Assembly: GCA_964618215.1 (NCBI GenBank)
Contig: CAZTZE010000020.1
Location: forward strand, 1 to 64,000
Origin: CG2-30-58-95 sp964618215
Lineage (GTDB): Bacteria; Chloroflexota; Anaerolineae; Anaerolineales; Villigracilaceae
Length of the DNA: 64,000 nt
Reading direction: 5' to 3'
Shown in pieces: positions 23,563-32,037 of the stretch. The notes under the pieces are model-generated. The model saw nothing but the letters and a program-made list of their open reading frames with translations. It did not search any database and had not been told where the DNA came from. Within the stretch, counting starts at the first letter, position 1, and every line of letters starts with the position of its first letter. The position numbers and the translations under genes are program-made.

Positions 23563-24848
23563 TAAACCTCTTCGATTTTCAATTTCAAGAAGTGCGTGGC
23601 GCACGAGATACAGGGATCGTAGGCGCGCACAAGATGCTCGGCGGTCAGGGTGGCCGCCTCCTGCGGCATGGGGATGAGACTGGGCGCCAGGGCAAAGAGG
23701 TCGGCTTCGATGCGCGGCAGGTTTTGGGCTGTGGGCGGGACGATCTTGGCGAAACGCACACGCCCCTGCGCGTCAATCTGGTAGCGGTGATAGAGCAGGC
23801 CGCGCGGCGCTTCGGTTGCGCCGGCGCCCTCACCCGCCTTGAGCTTCAATTCGATATGCGCCGCGCCTTCGGGTTTGTAGGTTTTGACCAGTTGAATGGC
23901 CTCTGCGTAAAAATGCACCATTTCAACGGCGCGGGCGATCAGGCTCTTGTAGGGATTGCGCAGCGGCAGCCTCAGGCCGGATTCTTTCAGCGCCTCCTGC
24001 GCCTGCGGGAGCAATTGTTCGTGGTTCAAATTCAGACGCGAGATGGGGCCGACCAGGTAGGGAGTCCGCCCGGCGGTCAGGCCGTGCAGCGCATTGGAAT
24101 GCTTGACGTGCTGCTCGATGTAGCCGCGCTCGTATTCGGCAATCGGGAGTTGGCTGCCTTTCGATGACCAGATTTCGCCCTCGATGACGCCGTATTCTTC
24201 GGGGTGGTGCAGGGCGACGTATTCGTAATCCACGTCCAGTTCGGGGTAGGGCAACGTGGCCGCCCAGCGCACGCACTCGCGCGCGGCCTCCAATCCCCAT
24301 TCCAAATCGGGGAGCAGCGCCTTGAGAGGCGGCACGTCCGGCCAGCGGTAGAACCCGCCCACACAGACGTTGACCGGATGCACCGAGCGGCCGCCGATGG
24401 CGCTTAGAATCTGGTTGCCAATCTTTTTCAGCCGCAGGGCGTTTTTGACCACTTCTGGGGCGACGGCCGCCAGGCTGAGGGCGCTTTCGTGGCCGAGCAA
24501 ATCAGGCGCTTGGAGCAGGTAGATGTGCAAGGCGTGACTTTCGATGTACTCACCGCAGTACATCAGGCGGCGCAGGGCACGCACCGGCGGCGTAACAGTG
24601 ACGCCCAGCGCGCTTTCCAGCGCGTAGACCGAACTCATCTGGTAAGCTACCGGGCAGATGCCGCAAATGCGGGCGGTGATGTCTGGCACTTCCTGTAAAT
24701 AACGGCCTACCAAAAAGCCTTCAAAAAAGCGCGGCGGCTCGTAAATATCCAGCCGGATTTCAGCCACATGGCCGTCTTTTATGCCGATGTATAGGCCGCC
24801 TTCGCCTTCCACTCGCGCCAGGGCGGGGACTTCGATGCTCTTGTTCAT
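23562..24848 (-). CDS. hydA: NiFe hydrogenase large subunit, group 3b-like
   Basis: A 428-aa catalytic subunit. Nickel ligands are in RICGIC (Cys62, Cys65) and DPCISC (Cys413, Cys416), followed by His419 and a nine-residue tail expected to be cleaved by the neighbouring protease. The gene order hydB-hydG-hydD-hydA matches cytoplasmic bidirectional NAD(P)-linked (sulf)hydrogenases such as that of Pyrococcus. The start overlaps the hydD stop by 4 nt. It likely oxidises or produces H2 with NAD(P)H, depending on redox state. Confidence 0.93.
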   Translation of the reverse strand: MNKSIEVPALARVEGEGGLYIGIKDGHVAEIRLDIYEPPRFFEGFLVGRYLQEVPDITARICGICPVAYQMSSVYALESALGVTVTPPVRALRRLMYCGEYIESHALHIYLLQAPDLLGHESALSLAAVAPEVVKNALRLKKIGNQILSAIGGRSVHPVNVCVGGFYRWPDVPPLKALLPDLEWGLEAARECVRWAATLPYPELDVDYEYVALHHPEEYGVIEGEIWSSKGSQLPIAEYERGYIEQHVKHSNALHGLTAGRTPYLVGPISRLNLNHEQLLPQAQEALKESGLRLPLRNPYKSLIARAVEMVHFYAEAIQLVKTYKPEGAAHIELKLKAGEGAGATEAPRGLLYHRYQIDAQGRVRFAKIVPPTAQNLPRIEADLFALAPSLIPMPQEAATLTAEHLVRAYDPCISCATHFLKLKIEEV

Positions 24849-25654
24849 TTGGCCTCCTTCTGGGATGCGGCGTTGGCGATATGGATCTCGTCGGCTGCTT
24901 TCCGGAACGCCGGGGCGTAGCCGCTGATATTACGCAGCAGGAGCGCGGTCTCGCCGGGGAAACGGTCGAGGGCGTGCAGCCTTGCGCTGAGTGATTCCAT
25001 GTTGGCGTATGTGGCTGGGCCAAAGCAGCCGTAACAGCCGCGCCCGTTGGCAGGGCAAATCGCGCCGCAGCCAGCCTGCGACGCCGGCCCCAGGCAGGGC
25101 ATCCCTTGCGCCACCGTTACGCAGACCGTGCCGCGCAGCTTGCACTCCATGCAAACGGTATATTGCGGCAGGTTGGGTCTGCGTTTTTGCAGCAGGGCGG
25201 CGATACATTCCAGCACCAAGTGTTTGTTGACCGGGCAGCCCCAGATTTCCAAATCCACCTTGACGTGTTCCGCAATGCCGGTGGATTTATCCAGATATTC
25301 AAGATATTCGGGATGGGCGTAAACCATGCGCGCCAGTTCGTCGGCATTGCCAAAGTTACGCAGCGCCTGAATGCCGCCGGCCGTGGCGCAGGTGCCCAGC
25401 GCAATCAAAAAGCGCGCCTCGCTGCGAATCTGACGGATGCGCTCCGCCTCGTGGGGCGTGGTCACCGAGCCTTCGACCAGGGCAATATCATAGGGACCTG
25501 GATTGACGGCCCGCGTGGCCTCCAGAAAATAGGCGATATCCAGCGCGCCGGCCAGGTCGAGCAGCTCGTCTTCCAGATTCAGCAGGGATAACTGGCAGCC
25601 GTCGCAGGAAGAGAATTTATAGACGGCCACAGAAGGTTTTTTCGCGTCGCTCAT
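24845..25654 (-). CDS. hydD: NiFe hydrogenase small subunit
   Basis: A 269-aa small subunit that carries Fe-S clusters to the NiFe site. The proximal motif SSCDGCQLS is near the N terminus, then LGTCATAGG and WGCPVNK, then CMECKLRGTVC and a Cys-rich end (GCGAICP, GCYGCFG) for further clusters. The ATG at 25654 has ggagga before it and shares one base with the hydG stop (TAATG). A longer open frame to 25915 is only a shadow of hydG. Confidence 0.92.
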   Translation of the reverse strand: MSDAKKPSVAVYKFSSCDGCQLSLLNLEDELLDLAGALDIAYFLEATRAVNPGPYDIALVEGSVTTPHEAERIRQIRSEARFLIALGTCATAGGIQALRNFGNADELARMVYAHPEYLEYLDKSTGIAEHVKVDLEIWGCPVNKHLVLECIAALLQKRRPNLPQYTVCMECKLRGTVCVTVAQGMPCLGPASQAGCGAICPANGRGCYGCFGPATYANMESLSARLHALDRFPGETALLLRNISGYAPAFRKAADEIHIANAASQKEAK

Positions 25655-26532
25655 TAGTATTCCTCCACGTTGAAGTATGGCTCCAAGGCGGAGAAGGGGA
25701 AAACCGGGCCGTCTTTGCAGATGAAGTATGGCCCCAACTGGCAGTAGCCGCAGGCGCCCTGTCCGCATTTCATGTTGCGCTCCAGCGAGACGTAGATCTG
25801 ATCGGTTGGAATGCGCCGGGCCAGGGCCTCGAAGACCACGAAACGGATCATGATTTCCGGGCCACAGGTCAGCAGGGCGGTCTTGCGCGGGTCGACGCGG
25901 AAGTGATAGAACCACATCGGCACCACGCCGACGCGGCCGCTCCAGGTTTCGTCAGCGCGGTCCACTGTGATTTGCACGTCAATATCGGCTTTGCGCCATT
26001 CGTCATATTCGTTCGGGTAGAGCAGGTCGCGCGGCGTGCGCGCGCCATAAACCAGGACGACCTTGCCGTAGCGTTCGCGGTGGCGCTGGATGTGGTAAAT
26101 GGCCGGGCGCAGCGGAGCCAGGCCGATGCCGCCGCTGGCAAGAATCACGTCTTTGCCTTCGATTTCGTGCATCGGCCAGGGCGCGCCGAACGGTCCGCGC
26201 AGGCCGAGCAAATCGCCTACCTTCAAGCGGCTGATGGCACGGGTGACGTTGCCGACGAAACGGATGGTATGCCCGACCAGCCGGCGCGATTCGTCAGGGT
26301 CGGAACTGATCGAGATGGCCGCTTCACCGTAGCCGGGTAAATAGAGCATGTTGAACTGGCCGGGCTGGAAGCGATAATGTTCCTGAATGGCGGAGTCTTC
26401 GAAGCGCAGCCAGAAGGTTGAGATATCCTCTGTTTCCAGCGCAATGGCGGTGATTTCCGCCCAATAGGGTTCGAGCAGACGTTCGGGATGAGCCACGCGG
26501 TGCGCGGCAGAGTGGATTGTCGTCGTTGTCAT
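25654..26532 (-). CDS. hydG: hydrogenase FAD/NAD(P)-binding subunit
   Basis: A 292-aa ferredoxin-NADP reductase-like subunit that passes electrons between the Fe-S chain and NAD(P). Seen are the flavin part (RFQPGQFNMLYLPG), the nucleotide part (ILASGGIGLAPLRPAIY; LLTCGPEIM) and a C-terminal [2Fe-2S] motif (MKCGQGACGYCQLG, then FICKDGP). It overlaps hydB by 4 nt (ATGA). Confidence 0.92.
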   Translation of the reverse strand: MTTTTIHSAAHRVAHPERLLEPYWAEITAIALETEDISTFWLRFEDSAIQEHYRFQPGQFNMLYLPGYGEAAISISSDPDESRRLVGHTIRFVGNVTRAISRLKVGDLLGLRGPFGAPWPMHEIEGKDVILASGGIGLAPLRPAIYHIQRHRERYGKVVLVYGARTPRDLLYPNEYDEWRKADIDVQITVDRADETWSGRVGVVPMWFYHFRVDPRKTALLTCGPEIMIRFVVFEALARRIPTDQIYVSLERNMKCGQGACGYCQLGPYFICKDGPVFPFSALEPYFNVEEY

Positions 26533-27650
26533 GCCTCGACCTCCTCGCGCAGGGCGGCAATTTCTTCGGTCAGGTCAATGCCGGCCGGGCACCAGGTGAT
26601 GCAGCGACCGCAGCCGACGCAGCCAAGCGTGCCGTACTGCTCTTTCCATGCGCCCAATTTGTGCGTCAGCCACTGGCGGTAGCGCGAGCGGATGGCTGGG
26701 CGGGTGTTGCCCCCGGCAAAATAGGAAAACGCCGGGTTGAAACATGAATCCCAGACGCGCTCGCGGCGCGTGACTTTGCCAAGCAGGTCGGTATGATCCG
26801 TTGCATCCCAGCAGAAGCAGGTCGGGCAGACCAGGGTGCAGTTGGCGCAGGAAAGACAACGCTTGCCCACCTGTTCCCAGCGTTCCGCCTCCAGGTTGCC
26901 TGTCAGCAGTTGGGGAAGGTCGCTGGTATCCAAACGGCGGCCCATCTGCTTTGCAGCCTGTTCGAGACCCTGATTGGCGGCGTTTTGCAAATAGGCGCTG
27001 GCTGGTTCGCAGGCAAGCTCTGTCATCAAACTGCGGCCCAGTTCTGAGCCGATTTCAACCAGGAAAACGTCATCCAGTTCGGTCAGGCACAAGTCATAAC
27101 CGCGTCCGGCGCGCGGCCCGTTTCCCAGCGAGGCGCAGAAACACGTCCCGGCCGGGCGCAGGCAGTTGACGGCGACGATGAACAGGTTTCTCCGCCGGGC
27201 GCGGTAGATGGGATCGGCATAATCCTCGCGCATGAAAGCGCGATCCTGGATTTCGATGGCGGCCAGTTCACAGGCGCGCACGCCGATCAGGGCATAGCGC
27301 GGCGCCGGTTCGCCGTCGGGTGCGATGCGCCAGCGCCCGTCCTTGTGCGCCGTGAAGAGCGTCAGGCGCGGCGGGAAGAGAAACTGTTTCCACGACTGCC
27401 CGCCGGGGATGATATCGAAATAGCGTTCCTGTCCGGTCTGTACCAGCCGAAATTTTCCCGCCGCCTGCTCGCTGATCACGCCGCGCGGCAGGTCGGCCAG
27501 CGATTCGATCCCAGCATAGACCAGACCCTCGTCTTTCAGGCGCGGGCCGACGGTTTGGTAGCCGTTCTGACGCAAGCCGGCCAACAGGGCGTCGAGTTCG
27601 GTTTTCGGAATCGAAACGACACTGCCGATGGCGAGATGTCGTTCAATCAT
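26529..27650 (-). CDS. hydB: hydrogenase Fe-S subunit (beta)
   Basis: A 373-aa protein with a long N-terminal domain and two [4Fe-4S] ferredoxin motifs: CLSCANCTLVCPTC and CVGCGRCITWCPAG. This is the electron-transfer beta subunit of group 3b-like hydrogenases. The Met at 27650 (MIERHL) is used, because the upstream codons overlap the previous gene; it overlaps that gene's stop by 8 nt. Confidence 0.9.
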   Translation of the reverse strand: MIERHLAIGSVVSIPKTELDALLAGLRQNGYQTVGPRLKDEGLVYAGIESLADLPRGVISEQAAGKFRLVQTGQERYFDIIPGGQSWKQFLFPPRLTLFTAHKDGRWRIAPDGEPAPRYALIGVRACELAAIEIQDRAFMREDYADPIYRARRRNLFIVAVNCLRPAGTCFCASLGNGPRAGRGYDLCLTELDDVFLVEIGSELGRSLMTELACEPASAYLQNAANQGLEQAAKQMGRRLDTSDLPQLLTGNLEAERWEQVGKRCLSCANCTLVCPTCFCWDATDHTDLLGKVTRRERVWDSCFNPAFSYFAGGNTRPAIRSRYRQWLTHKLGAWKEQYGTLGCVGCGRCITWCPAGIDLTEEIAALREEVEA

Positions 27651-28134
27651 TGCCGCCCTCCTTGTCGGGATGGGCGAACATGTCAATCAATTGCAGACGT
27701 GTGACCATCAGTCGTCCGGCGATGATATTGGCCAGTCGGCGCATGACCAGGTACCCCAGGTCGTGATCTTCATCGCATATCTGGCGCAGTTTTTCTGCGT
27801 CCAGAGCGACCACCAGGCCGTTCACCACGACGATTGCCCCGGCGGTGCGCTGATGGACGACCGGCGTCACGCTCGACCAGCCAATGACATCCATCTCCTC
27901 GGCGGTGTAAAAGCGCACTTTGCCGCGATGCGGCAAAAACATCTCCAGCGCCACACGGCCTTCCATGATGATATATAGATAGTCCTCTTTATCGCCCTCG
28001 TGGAAGAGCGTTTCCCCGGCCTTCACGCTACGCAGCGTAGCGATCTCAGCCATCCGCTGGAAGTGTTCCGGCGTGAGTTCGCGAAACCAGGGTATTTTTT
28101 CAAGTTCAGCAAGGATTTCAGATTGAGTGGTCAT
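27643..28134 (-). CDS. cyclic-nucleotide-binding domain protein
   Basis: A 163-aa protein made of one cNMP-binding (Crp-like) beta barrel: AGETLFHEGDKEDYLYIIMEG with a helical end. It has no helix-turn-helix, so it is not a regulator of the Crp type. As first gene of the hydrogenase operon and overlapping hydB, it probably senses a nucleotide or docks to the hydrogenase; similar genes accompany group 3b hydrogenases in other bacteria as far as I recall. The phosphate-binding Arg of true cAMP binders is not obvious (VVHQRTAGAIVV has one Arg). Confidence 0.82.
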   Translation of the reverse strand: MTTQSEILAELEKIPWFRELTPEHFQRMAEIATLRSVKAGETLFHEGDKEDYLYIIMEGRVALEMFLPHRGKVRFYTAEEMDVIGWSSVTPVVHQRTAGAIVVVNGLVVALDAEKLRQICDEDHDLGYLVMRRLANIIAGRLMVTRLQLIDMFAHPDKEGGND

Positions 28135-28145
28135 GTCATTTTCCT

Positions 28146-28192
28146 TTCTTTATATATTATTCGCATTTGTACTATTTCTCACAAGCAAGCGG
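28146..28192 (-). promoter_or_regulatory. candidate promoter of the hydrogenase operon
   Basis: On the minus strand TTGTGA is followed 17 nt later by AATAAT, then AAAGGAAA before the ATG. TGTGA with a downstream gTACA resembles a degenerate Crp/Fnr site, but too weakly to claim. Confidence 0.35.
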
Positions 28193-28251
28193 TAGTGTAT
28201 TCTTTCCTAATCCGGCGGGTGAATTGTCATACAACAGGCCTGACGGAAGTA

Positions 28252-28260
28252 TGCTAAAAT
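28252..28260 (+). promoter_or_regulatory. extended -10 element before hisS
   Basis: TGCTAAAAT lies about 62 nt upstream of hisS. No good -35 is seen; the TG extension may compensate. Confidence 0.45.
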
Positions 28261-28321
28261 GCTTGGAAAATGGACGATAGGCGCTGGTCAATGATCTATC
28301 GCCGGCGAGTGGAGCGAAGGC

Positions 28322-29599
28322 ATGAAAAACATCATTCAACCCGTCAAAGGCACGCGTGATTTTTATCCGGAACAGATGGCGATACGCGCCTGGCTATATT
28401 CTATTTTACGTCAGGTTTCGGAATCTTTTGGCTACCAGGAATGGGACGCCCCATTCATCGAGACGATGGAGCTGTACGCGGCCAAATCAGGCGAGGAACT
28501 GGTCAAGGAACAGTCGTTCGTTTTTCAGGATCGCGGCGGGGATTTCATCACCCTGCGCCCTGAGTTGACCCCTTCGCTGGCGCGCATGATCGCCGCCCGC
28601 CAGAACGAACTGGCTTTCCCCGTCCGCTGGTGGTCATTTGGCCCGTTCTGGCGTTATGAGCGCCCGCAAAAGGGCCGCACGCGCGAGTTTTTCCAATGGA
28701 ACGCAGACATGCTAGGCGTCAATTCGCCTGAAGCGGATGCGGAACTGATTGCCGTAGCCGCCGCGTTCCTGAAAGCGGTCGGCCTGACGCCCGGGACGGC
28801 GCTGATTTTGGTCAACAACCGCCGCCTGATGGAGGCCGAATTCGACGCCCTGGGCATCCCGCCTGAAAAACGGCTGGAGGTCTCCGGGCTGGTGGACCGC
28901 CGCAATAGAATGGAAGCGAACAAATGGGATGCCTATGCGCTCGAAAGCGGCTTAAGCCGGACACAACTGGACGGTTTGAAAACGCTGCTGGAAAACAAAG
29001 AACTTTGGCGCAAATCCGATGAACTGGCGCGCCTGTTTGCGGCGCTCAAGGCGCTCGGCGTGGAGGAATACGTCCGCTTTGACCCGAATATCATGCGCGG
29101 CCTGCTCTACTACACCGGCACGGTCTTCGAGGCTTACGAGTTGACCGGCGGCGTGCGCCGCTCCATCCTGGGCGGCGGACGCTACGATAACCTGCTGGCT
29201 GAGGTGGGCGGCGAACCGCTCTCGGGCGTCGGCTTTGCGATGGGGGACGTGGTCATCGGCATCGTTTTGCGGGAGCGCGGCCTGATTCCATCTTTCCCTC
29301 CTTCGCCCGCGCTGACGCTGGTGACGGTCTTCGACGAGAGCCTGTGGTTGGATTCTTATGCGCTGGCTGCCGACCTGCGCCGCGCCGGAATCGCGGTGAC
29401 CTGTTATCCCGAACCGGCAAAACTGCCCAGGCAATTCAAATTCGCCGACCGGATGGGCATGCGCGTCGCGCTGGTCATCGGCCCGGACGAGGCCACAGCC
29501 GGCCAGGTCACGGTGAAGGATCTGCGCTCAGGCACGCAAGAGAGAATCCAGCGCGCGGCTGTCGCGGCGGCGGTGCAGCGAATCCTTGCGAGCGAGTGA
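28322..29599 (+). CDS. hisS: histidyl-tRNA synthetase
   Basis: A 425-aa class II synthetase that charges tRNA-His. Motif 1 region VKGTRDFYP, motif 2 FGPFWRYERPQKGRTREF, the His-specific LLYYTGTVFEAY, motif 3 region GGGRYDNLL and a C-terminal anticodon-binding domain are in order. A tRNA-His gene lies 102 nt downstream on the same strand with its own promoter inside the hisS end. Confidence 0.95.
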   Translation: MKNIIQPVKGTRDFYPEQMAIRAWLYSILRQVSESFGYQEWDAPFIETMELYAAKSGEELVKEQSFVFQDRGGDFITLRPELTPSLARMIAARQNELAFPVRWWSFGPFWRYERPQKGRTREFFQWNADMLGVNSPEADAELIAVAAAFLKAVGLTPGTALILVNNRRLMEAEFDALGIPPEKRLEVSGLVDRRNRMEANKWDAYALESGLSRTQLDGLKTLLENKELWRKSDELARLFAALKALGVEEYVRFDPNIMRGLLYYTGTVFEAYELTGGVRRSILGGGRYDNLLAEVGGEPLSGVGFAMGDVVIGIVLRERGLIPSFPPSPALTLVTVFDESLWLDSYALAADLRRAGIAVTCYPEPAKLPRQFKFADRMGMRVALVIGPDEATAGQVTVKDLRSGTQERIQRAAVAAAVQRILASE

Positions 29600-29614
29600 G
29601 GCTGGTGATATAAT
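29586..29614 (+). promoter_or_regulatory. promoter of tRNA-His
   Basis: TTGCGA (29586-29591), a 17-nt spacer and TATAAT (29609-29614) with a TG extension (TGATATAAT). The -35 lies in the last codons of hisS. The 7-mer array would be in the transcribed leader. Confidence 0.7.
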
Positions 29615-29630
29615 CTCCCCCGCTTCAATA

Positions 29631-29690
29631 ACTGGTCACTGATCACTGATCACTGATCACTGATCACTGATCACTGATCACTGATCACTG
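29631..29690 (+). repeat. tandem 7-mer array (actgatc)
   Basis: About eight perfect consecutive copies of the 7-bp word actgatc occupy the space between the promoter and tRNA-His. The phase contains the palindrome tgatca in every unit. Confidence 0.95.
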
Positions 29691-29701
29691 GTATTTCTAA
29701 T

Positions 29702-29775
29702 GGTGGCTGTAGCTCAATCGGCAGAGCACTTGACTGTGGATCAAGATGTTGCGGGTTCAAGCCCCGTCAGCCACC
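29702..29775 (+). tRNA. tRNA-His (GTG)
   Basis: A full cloverleaf: acceptor arm gtggctg/cagccac, D-arm agctcaatcggcagagc, anticodon loop ctGTGga and T-arm gcgggttcaagccccgt. An extra G at 29702 pairs with C73, the -1 G that identifies tRNA-His. The CCA end is not fully encoded. Confidence 0.97.
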
Positions 29776-29781
29776 CAGAAT

Positions 29782-29820
29782 AAAAGACCCTTATGGTTTT
29801 TGAAACCTTGAGGGTCTTTT
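29782..29820 (+). terminator. terminator of tRNA-His
   Basis: Exact 10-bp arms aaaagaccct and agggtctttt enclose an inner ggttt/aaacc stem; the 3' arm ends in four T. It lies 6 nt after the tRNA. Confidence 0.85.
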
Positions 29821-29845
29821 GGTTCGTCATCTGTGGTCTTCCTCT

Positions 29846-30241
29846 TCACATGCGTATGTAATCCGGTAAAGGTATGTGCGCTTTCCGGTGCAGGAAGGGG
29901 CAGGATTCGTGGAAACCTGTCAGGCAGTATACCCTTTGATGTTCATGGGTGGGTGAGCGGGCTGGCGAGGCGCGATGGCAGACATTCCATTCGGATGGAT
30001 AGGATAGAGCAGTCTCTTCATCCGCCAATATACCAATATGCGCGCATAAACTGATTGTCTCTGCTTGAGCCTCAGTCACCTGTGTTTTTGAAATTGATGG
30101 TTGCGGCGCGGCCTCAAAAACATCAACCATTTCCCTGTGGTGCAGCCCGCTCATCTCTTCCTTGCCCTTTGGGAGGCTGTCAGGGATGAGCATCTCATCA
30201 AAAATGGTTTCAAGCCGTGAGCTGATAATTTTCTTCGACAT
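29846..30241 (-). CDS. four-cysteine module protein overlapping parA
   Basis: A 131-aa protein of unknown function. The second half carries Cys66, Cys88, Cys106 and Cys114, in the pattern LCAHIGILADEETALSYPS, NVCHR, HQRVYCLTG, SCPF. I recall this Cys-rich module (Leu-Gly-Leu, PS, HQ and CL-CP features) as common in Chloroflexota, often fused to other domains; it may bind a metal or cluster. The N-terminal 60 residues look disordered. Its start lies 32 nt inside the end of the parA gene, so the two are co-translated and probably linked in function. Confidence 0.65.
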   Translation of the reverse strand: MSKKIISSRLETIFDEMLIPDSLPKGKEEMSGLHHREMVDVFEAAPQPSISKTQVTEAQAETISLCAHIGILADEETALSYPSEWNVCHRASPARSPTHEHQRVYCLTGFHESCPFLHRKAHIPLPDYIRM

Positions 30242-31007
30242 ATTCGAGTAATTCTTGAGCCAGATTCATATATTGCATTGATCCGCGAGTGGACGGTATA
30301 TAATCCGTGATCGGTATTCCCTCGAGTTGTGATTCGCGCAGCCTGGTATCAACCTCAATCCGTGTCTTGAATAAGATTTCTCCGAATATATTTTGATAAT
30401 AGTTCAGGTATCTGACGTGGATATTGTTGCGGAGATCCAACAAGGTGATCAGGATGCGGTAGGCTAATTGCGGATTGCTCTCCTGCCGGATATGGCGGAC
30501 CAGAGACATCATCTTCCGTAAGGAATGGGCAGAAAAGTATTCGGCCTGGGTTGGAATGATCAGCAGGTCTGCAGCGGCCAAGGCGTTGATCGTTATGGAA
30601 CCGATCGCAGGAGGGCAATCAATAATAATAAAATCATAAGGCAGTGGGGGTAAAGGCTTTAAAGCCTGCCTGAGAGTCAACGGCATTGTGCTTAATGACG
30701 GCAATTTTTGTTCCAGCAAGAACATGTCACCATTCGAGGGGATGATATCCAAATTGCTTGTCCCTGTGGATAGACAAAGGTGAGAGACATTGAACGTTCT
30801 CGAGATACCTGGAACGAGAATATCTATGGATGCATAAGGAACTAAATTAGGAGTGAGACCAACGCCGAGAGTAAGGTCTGCCTGCGAGTCGAGATCCACC
30901 AATAGAATGCGGCGGTTCATGCTGGCCAGCGAGCACCCCAAGGCGAGGGAAGTGGTCGTTTTTGCAACCCCCCCTTTTTCATTGGATAAAGCAATCACAA
31001 AGCTCAT
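30210..31007 (-). CDS. ParA-family ATPase
   Basis: A 265-aa P-loop ATPase of the ParA/Soj/MinD group. The deviant Walker A is NEKGGVAKTT, the A' motif is LLVDLDSQADLTLG and Walker B is FIIIDCPPAIG. It could partition or position a cargo. No ParB gene is near, and the partner may be the cysteine protein that overlaps its 3' end. The ATG at 31007 is chosen because the ParA fold starts directly there; one at 31031 is also open. Confidence 0.85.
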   Translation of the reverse strand: MSFVIALSNEKGGVAKTTTSLALGCSLASMNRRILLVDLDSQADLTLGVGLTPNLVPYASIDILVPGISRTFNVSHLCLSTGTSNLDIIPSNGDMFLLEQKLPSLSTMPLTLRQALKPLPPLPYDFIIIDCPPAIGSITINALAAADLLIIPTQAEYFSAHSLRKMMSLVRHIRQESNPQLAYRILITLLDLRNNIHVRYLNYYQNIFGEILFKTRIEVDTRLRESQLEGIPITDYIPSTRGSMQYMNLAQELLEYVEENYQLTA

Positions 31008-31123
31008 AGATTTGTTTTCCTGTGAGGGCAAATCCGTATGCTACATATCCAGTATACGAGAAATTCTCCGTTTGGGCAATGGCAGACATGATTCTTTCAC
31101 GCCCAGCACTTCCTTTCGACATA

Positions 31124-31939
31124 TCATCCCAGCGCCACGTCCAGCATCATCATCACGGTGAAACCGAGCATCGCCCCGATTGTTGACAGGTGGGTTTCAC
31201 TTTCCCGCTGCGATTCCGGAATCAACTCCTCAACGACAACGTAGATCATCGCTCCCGCTGCGAAAGCCAGCGCATAGGGCAGGATCGGGCGGATAAGCAG
31301 CACCGCGGCTGCTCCAAGCACACCTGCCACCGGTTCGACGAGACCGGATAACTGTCCATACCAGAAACTTTTCAGGCGACTCACCCCTTCCCGCCGCAAG
31401 GGAATGGATACCGCGGCCCCCTCTGGAAAGTTCTGGATCCCAATGCCGATCGCAAGTGCTACTGCGCCGGCCAGGGATGCGTAGGGCAACCCGGCTGCCA
31501 CCGCGCCGAAAGCCACCCCGACCGCCAATCCTTCGGGGATATTGTGCAGGGTGATGGCTAAAACCAGCAGGATGCTGCGCTGCCAGTTGGTTTTTATGCC
31601 TTCGGCCTCCTCGATGGGATAGCCGATATGCAGGTGAGGCAGCAGCTTGTCCACGCACCACAAGAATGCGCCGCCGAGCAGGAATCCTGTCGCGGCCGGG
31701 AACCATGCCGGCAGCCTGCCGCCTGCCGCCATTTCGATAGCCGGGGCCAGCAGCGACCAGTAACTGGCGGCAATCATCACGCCAGCCGCGAAGCCTAGCA
31801 TACTGTTGAGTATTTTCCGGTTGATGCTCTTGAAGATGAAAACCGTCGCCGCACCCAGCGCGGTCAGAAACCAGGTGAAGCCTGTACCTGAAAGCGCCTG
31901 CCCAATTGGGTTGAGTTGGGTGAACCATTCGATGATCAT
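31124..31939 (-). CDS. ZIP-family metal transporter
   Basis: A 271-aa membrane protein of the ZIP (ZupT-like) family, importing zinc or other divalent metals. The two signature helices are seen: ITLHNIPEGLAVGVAFG and GIGIQNFPEGAAVSIPL with the metal-binding His, Asn, Pro and Glu residues. About eight membrane segments are predicted. The ATG at 31939 is chosen (gggagc before it) because the longer frame lacks a membrane signal. It is divergent from the zinc-ribbon protein at 32038. Confidence 0.9.
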   Translation of the reverse strand: MIIEWFTQLNPIGQALSGTGFTWFLTALGAATVFIFKSINRKILNSMLGFAAGVMIAASYWSLLAPAIEMAAGGRLPAWFPAATGFLLGGAFLWCVDKLLPHLHIGYPIEEAEGIKTNWQRSILLVLAITLHNIPEGLAVGVAFGAVAAGLPYASLAGAVALAIGIGIQNFPEGAAVSIPLRREGVSRLKSFWYGQLSGLVEPVAGVLGAAAVLLIRPILPYALAFAAGAMIYVVVEELIPESQRESETHLSTIGAMLGFTVMMMLDVALG

Positions 31940-32037
31940 TTTCTGCTCCCATGAAGAATTGTGCAATAGTATAATACAATTGCAGAAGTTATTTCCCGGT
32001 ATATTTTCACCAGCAATCAATCATAAGTAAAAAAAAA

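Noticed and set aside
23538..24167. A 209-codon plus-strand frame over hydA
   Set aside because: It is antisense to the hydrogenase large subunit, whose four nickel-ligand Cys are intact.
28146..28192. Crp/Fnr-type site before the hydrogenase operon
   Set aside because: Only one half-site is good (TGTGA); the other reads gTACA, which is too weak to claim.
29631..29690. Possible CRISPR or direct-repeat array
   Set aside because: The unit is only 7 nt with no unique spacers, and no cas gene is in the window.
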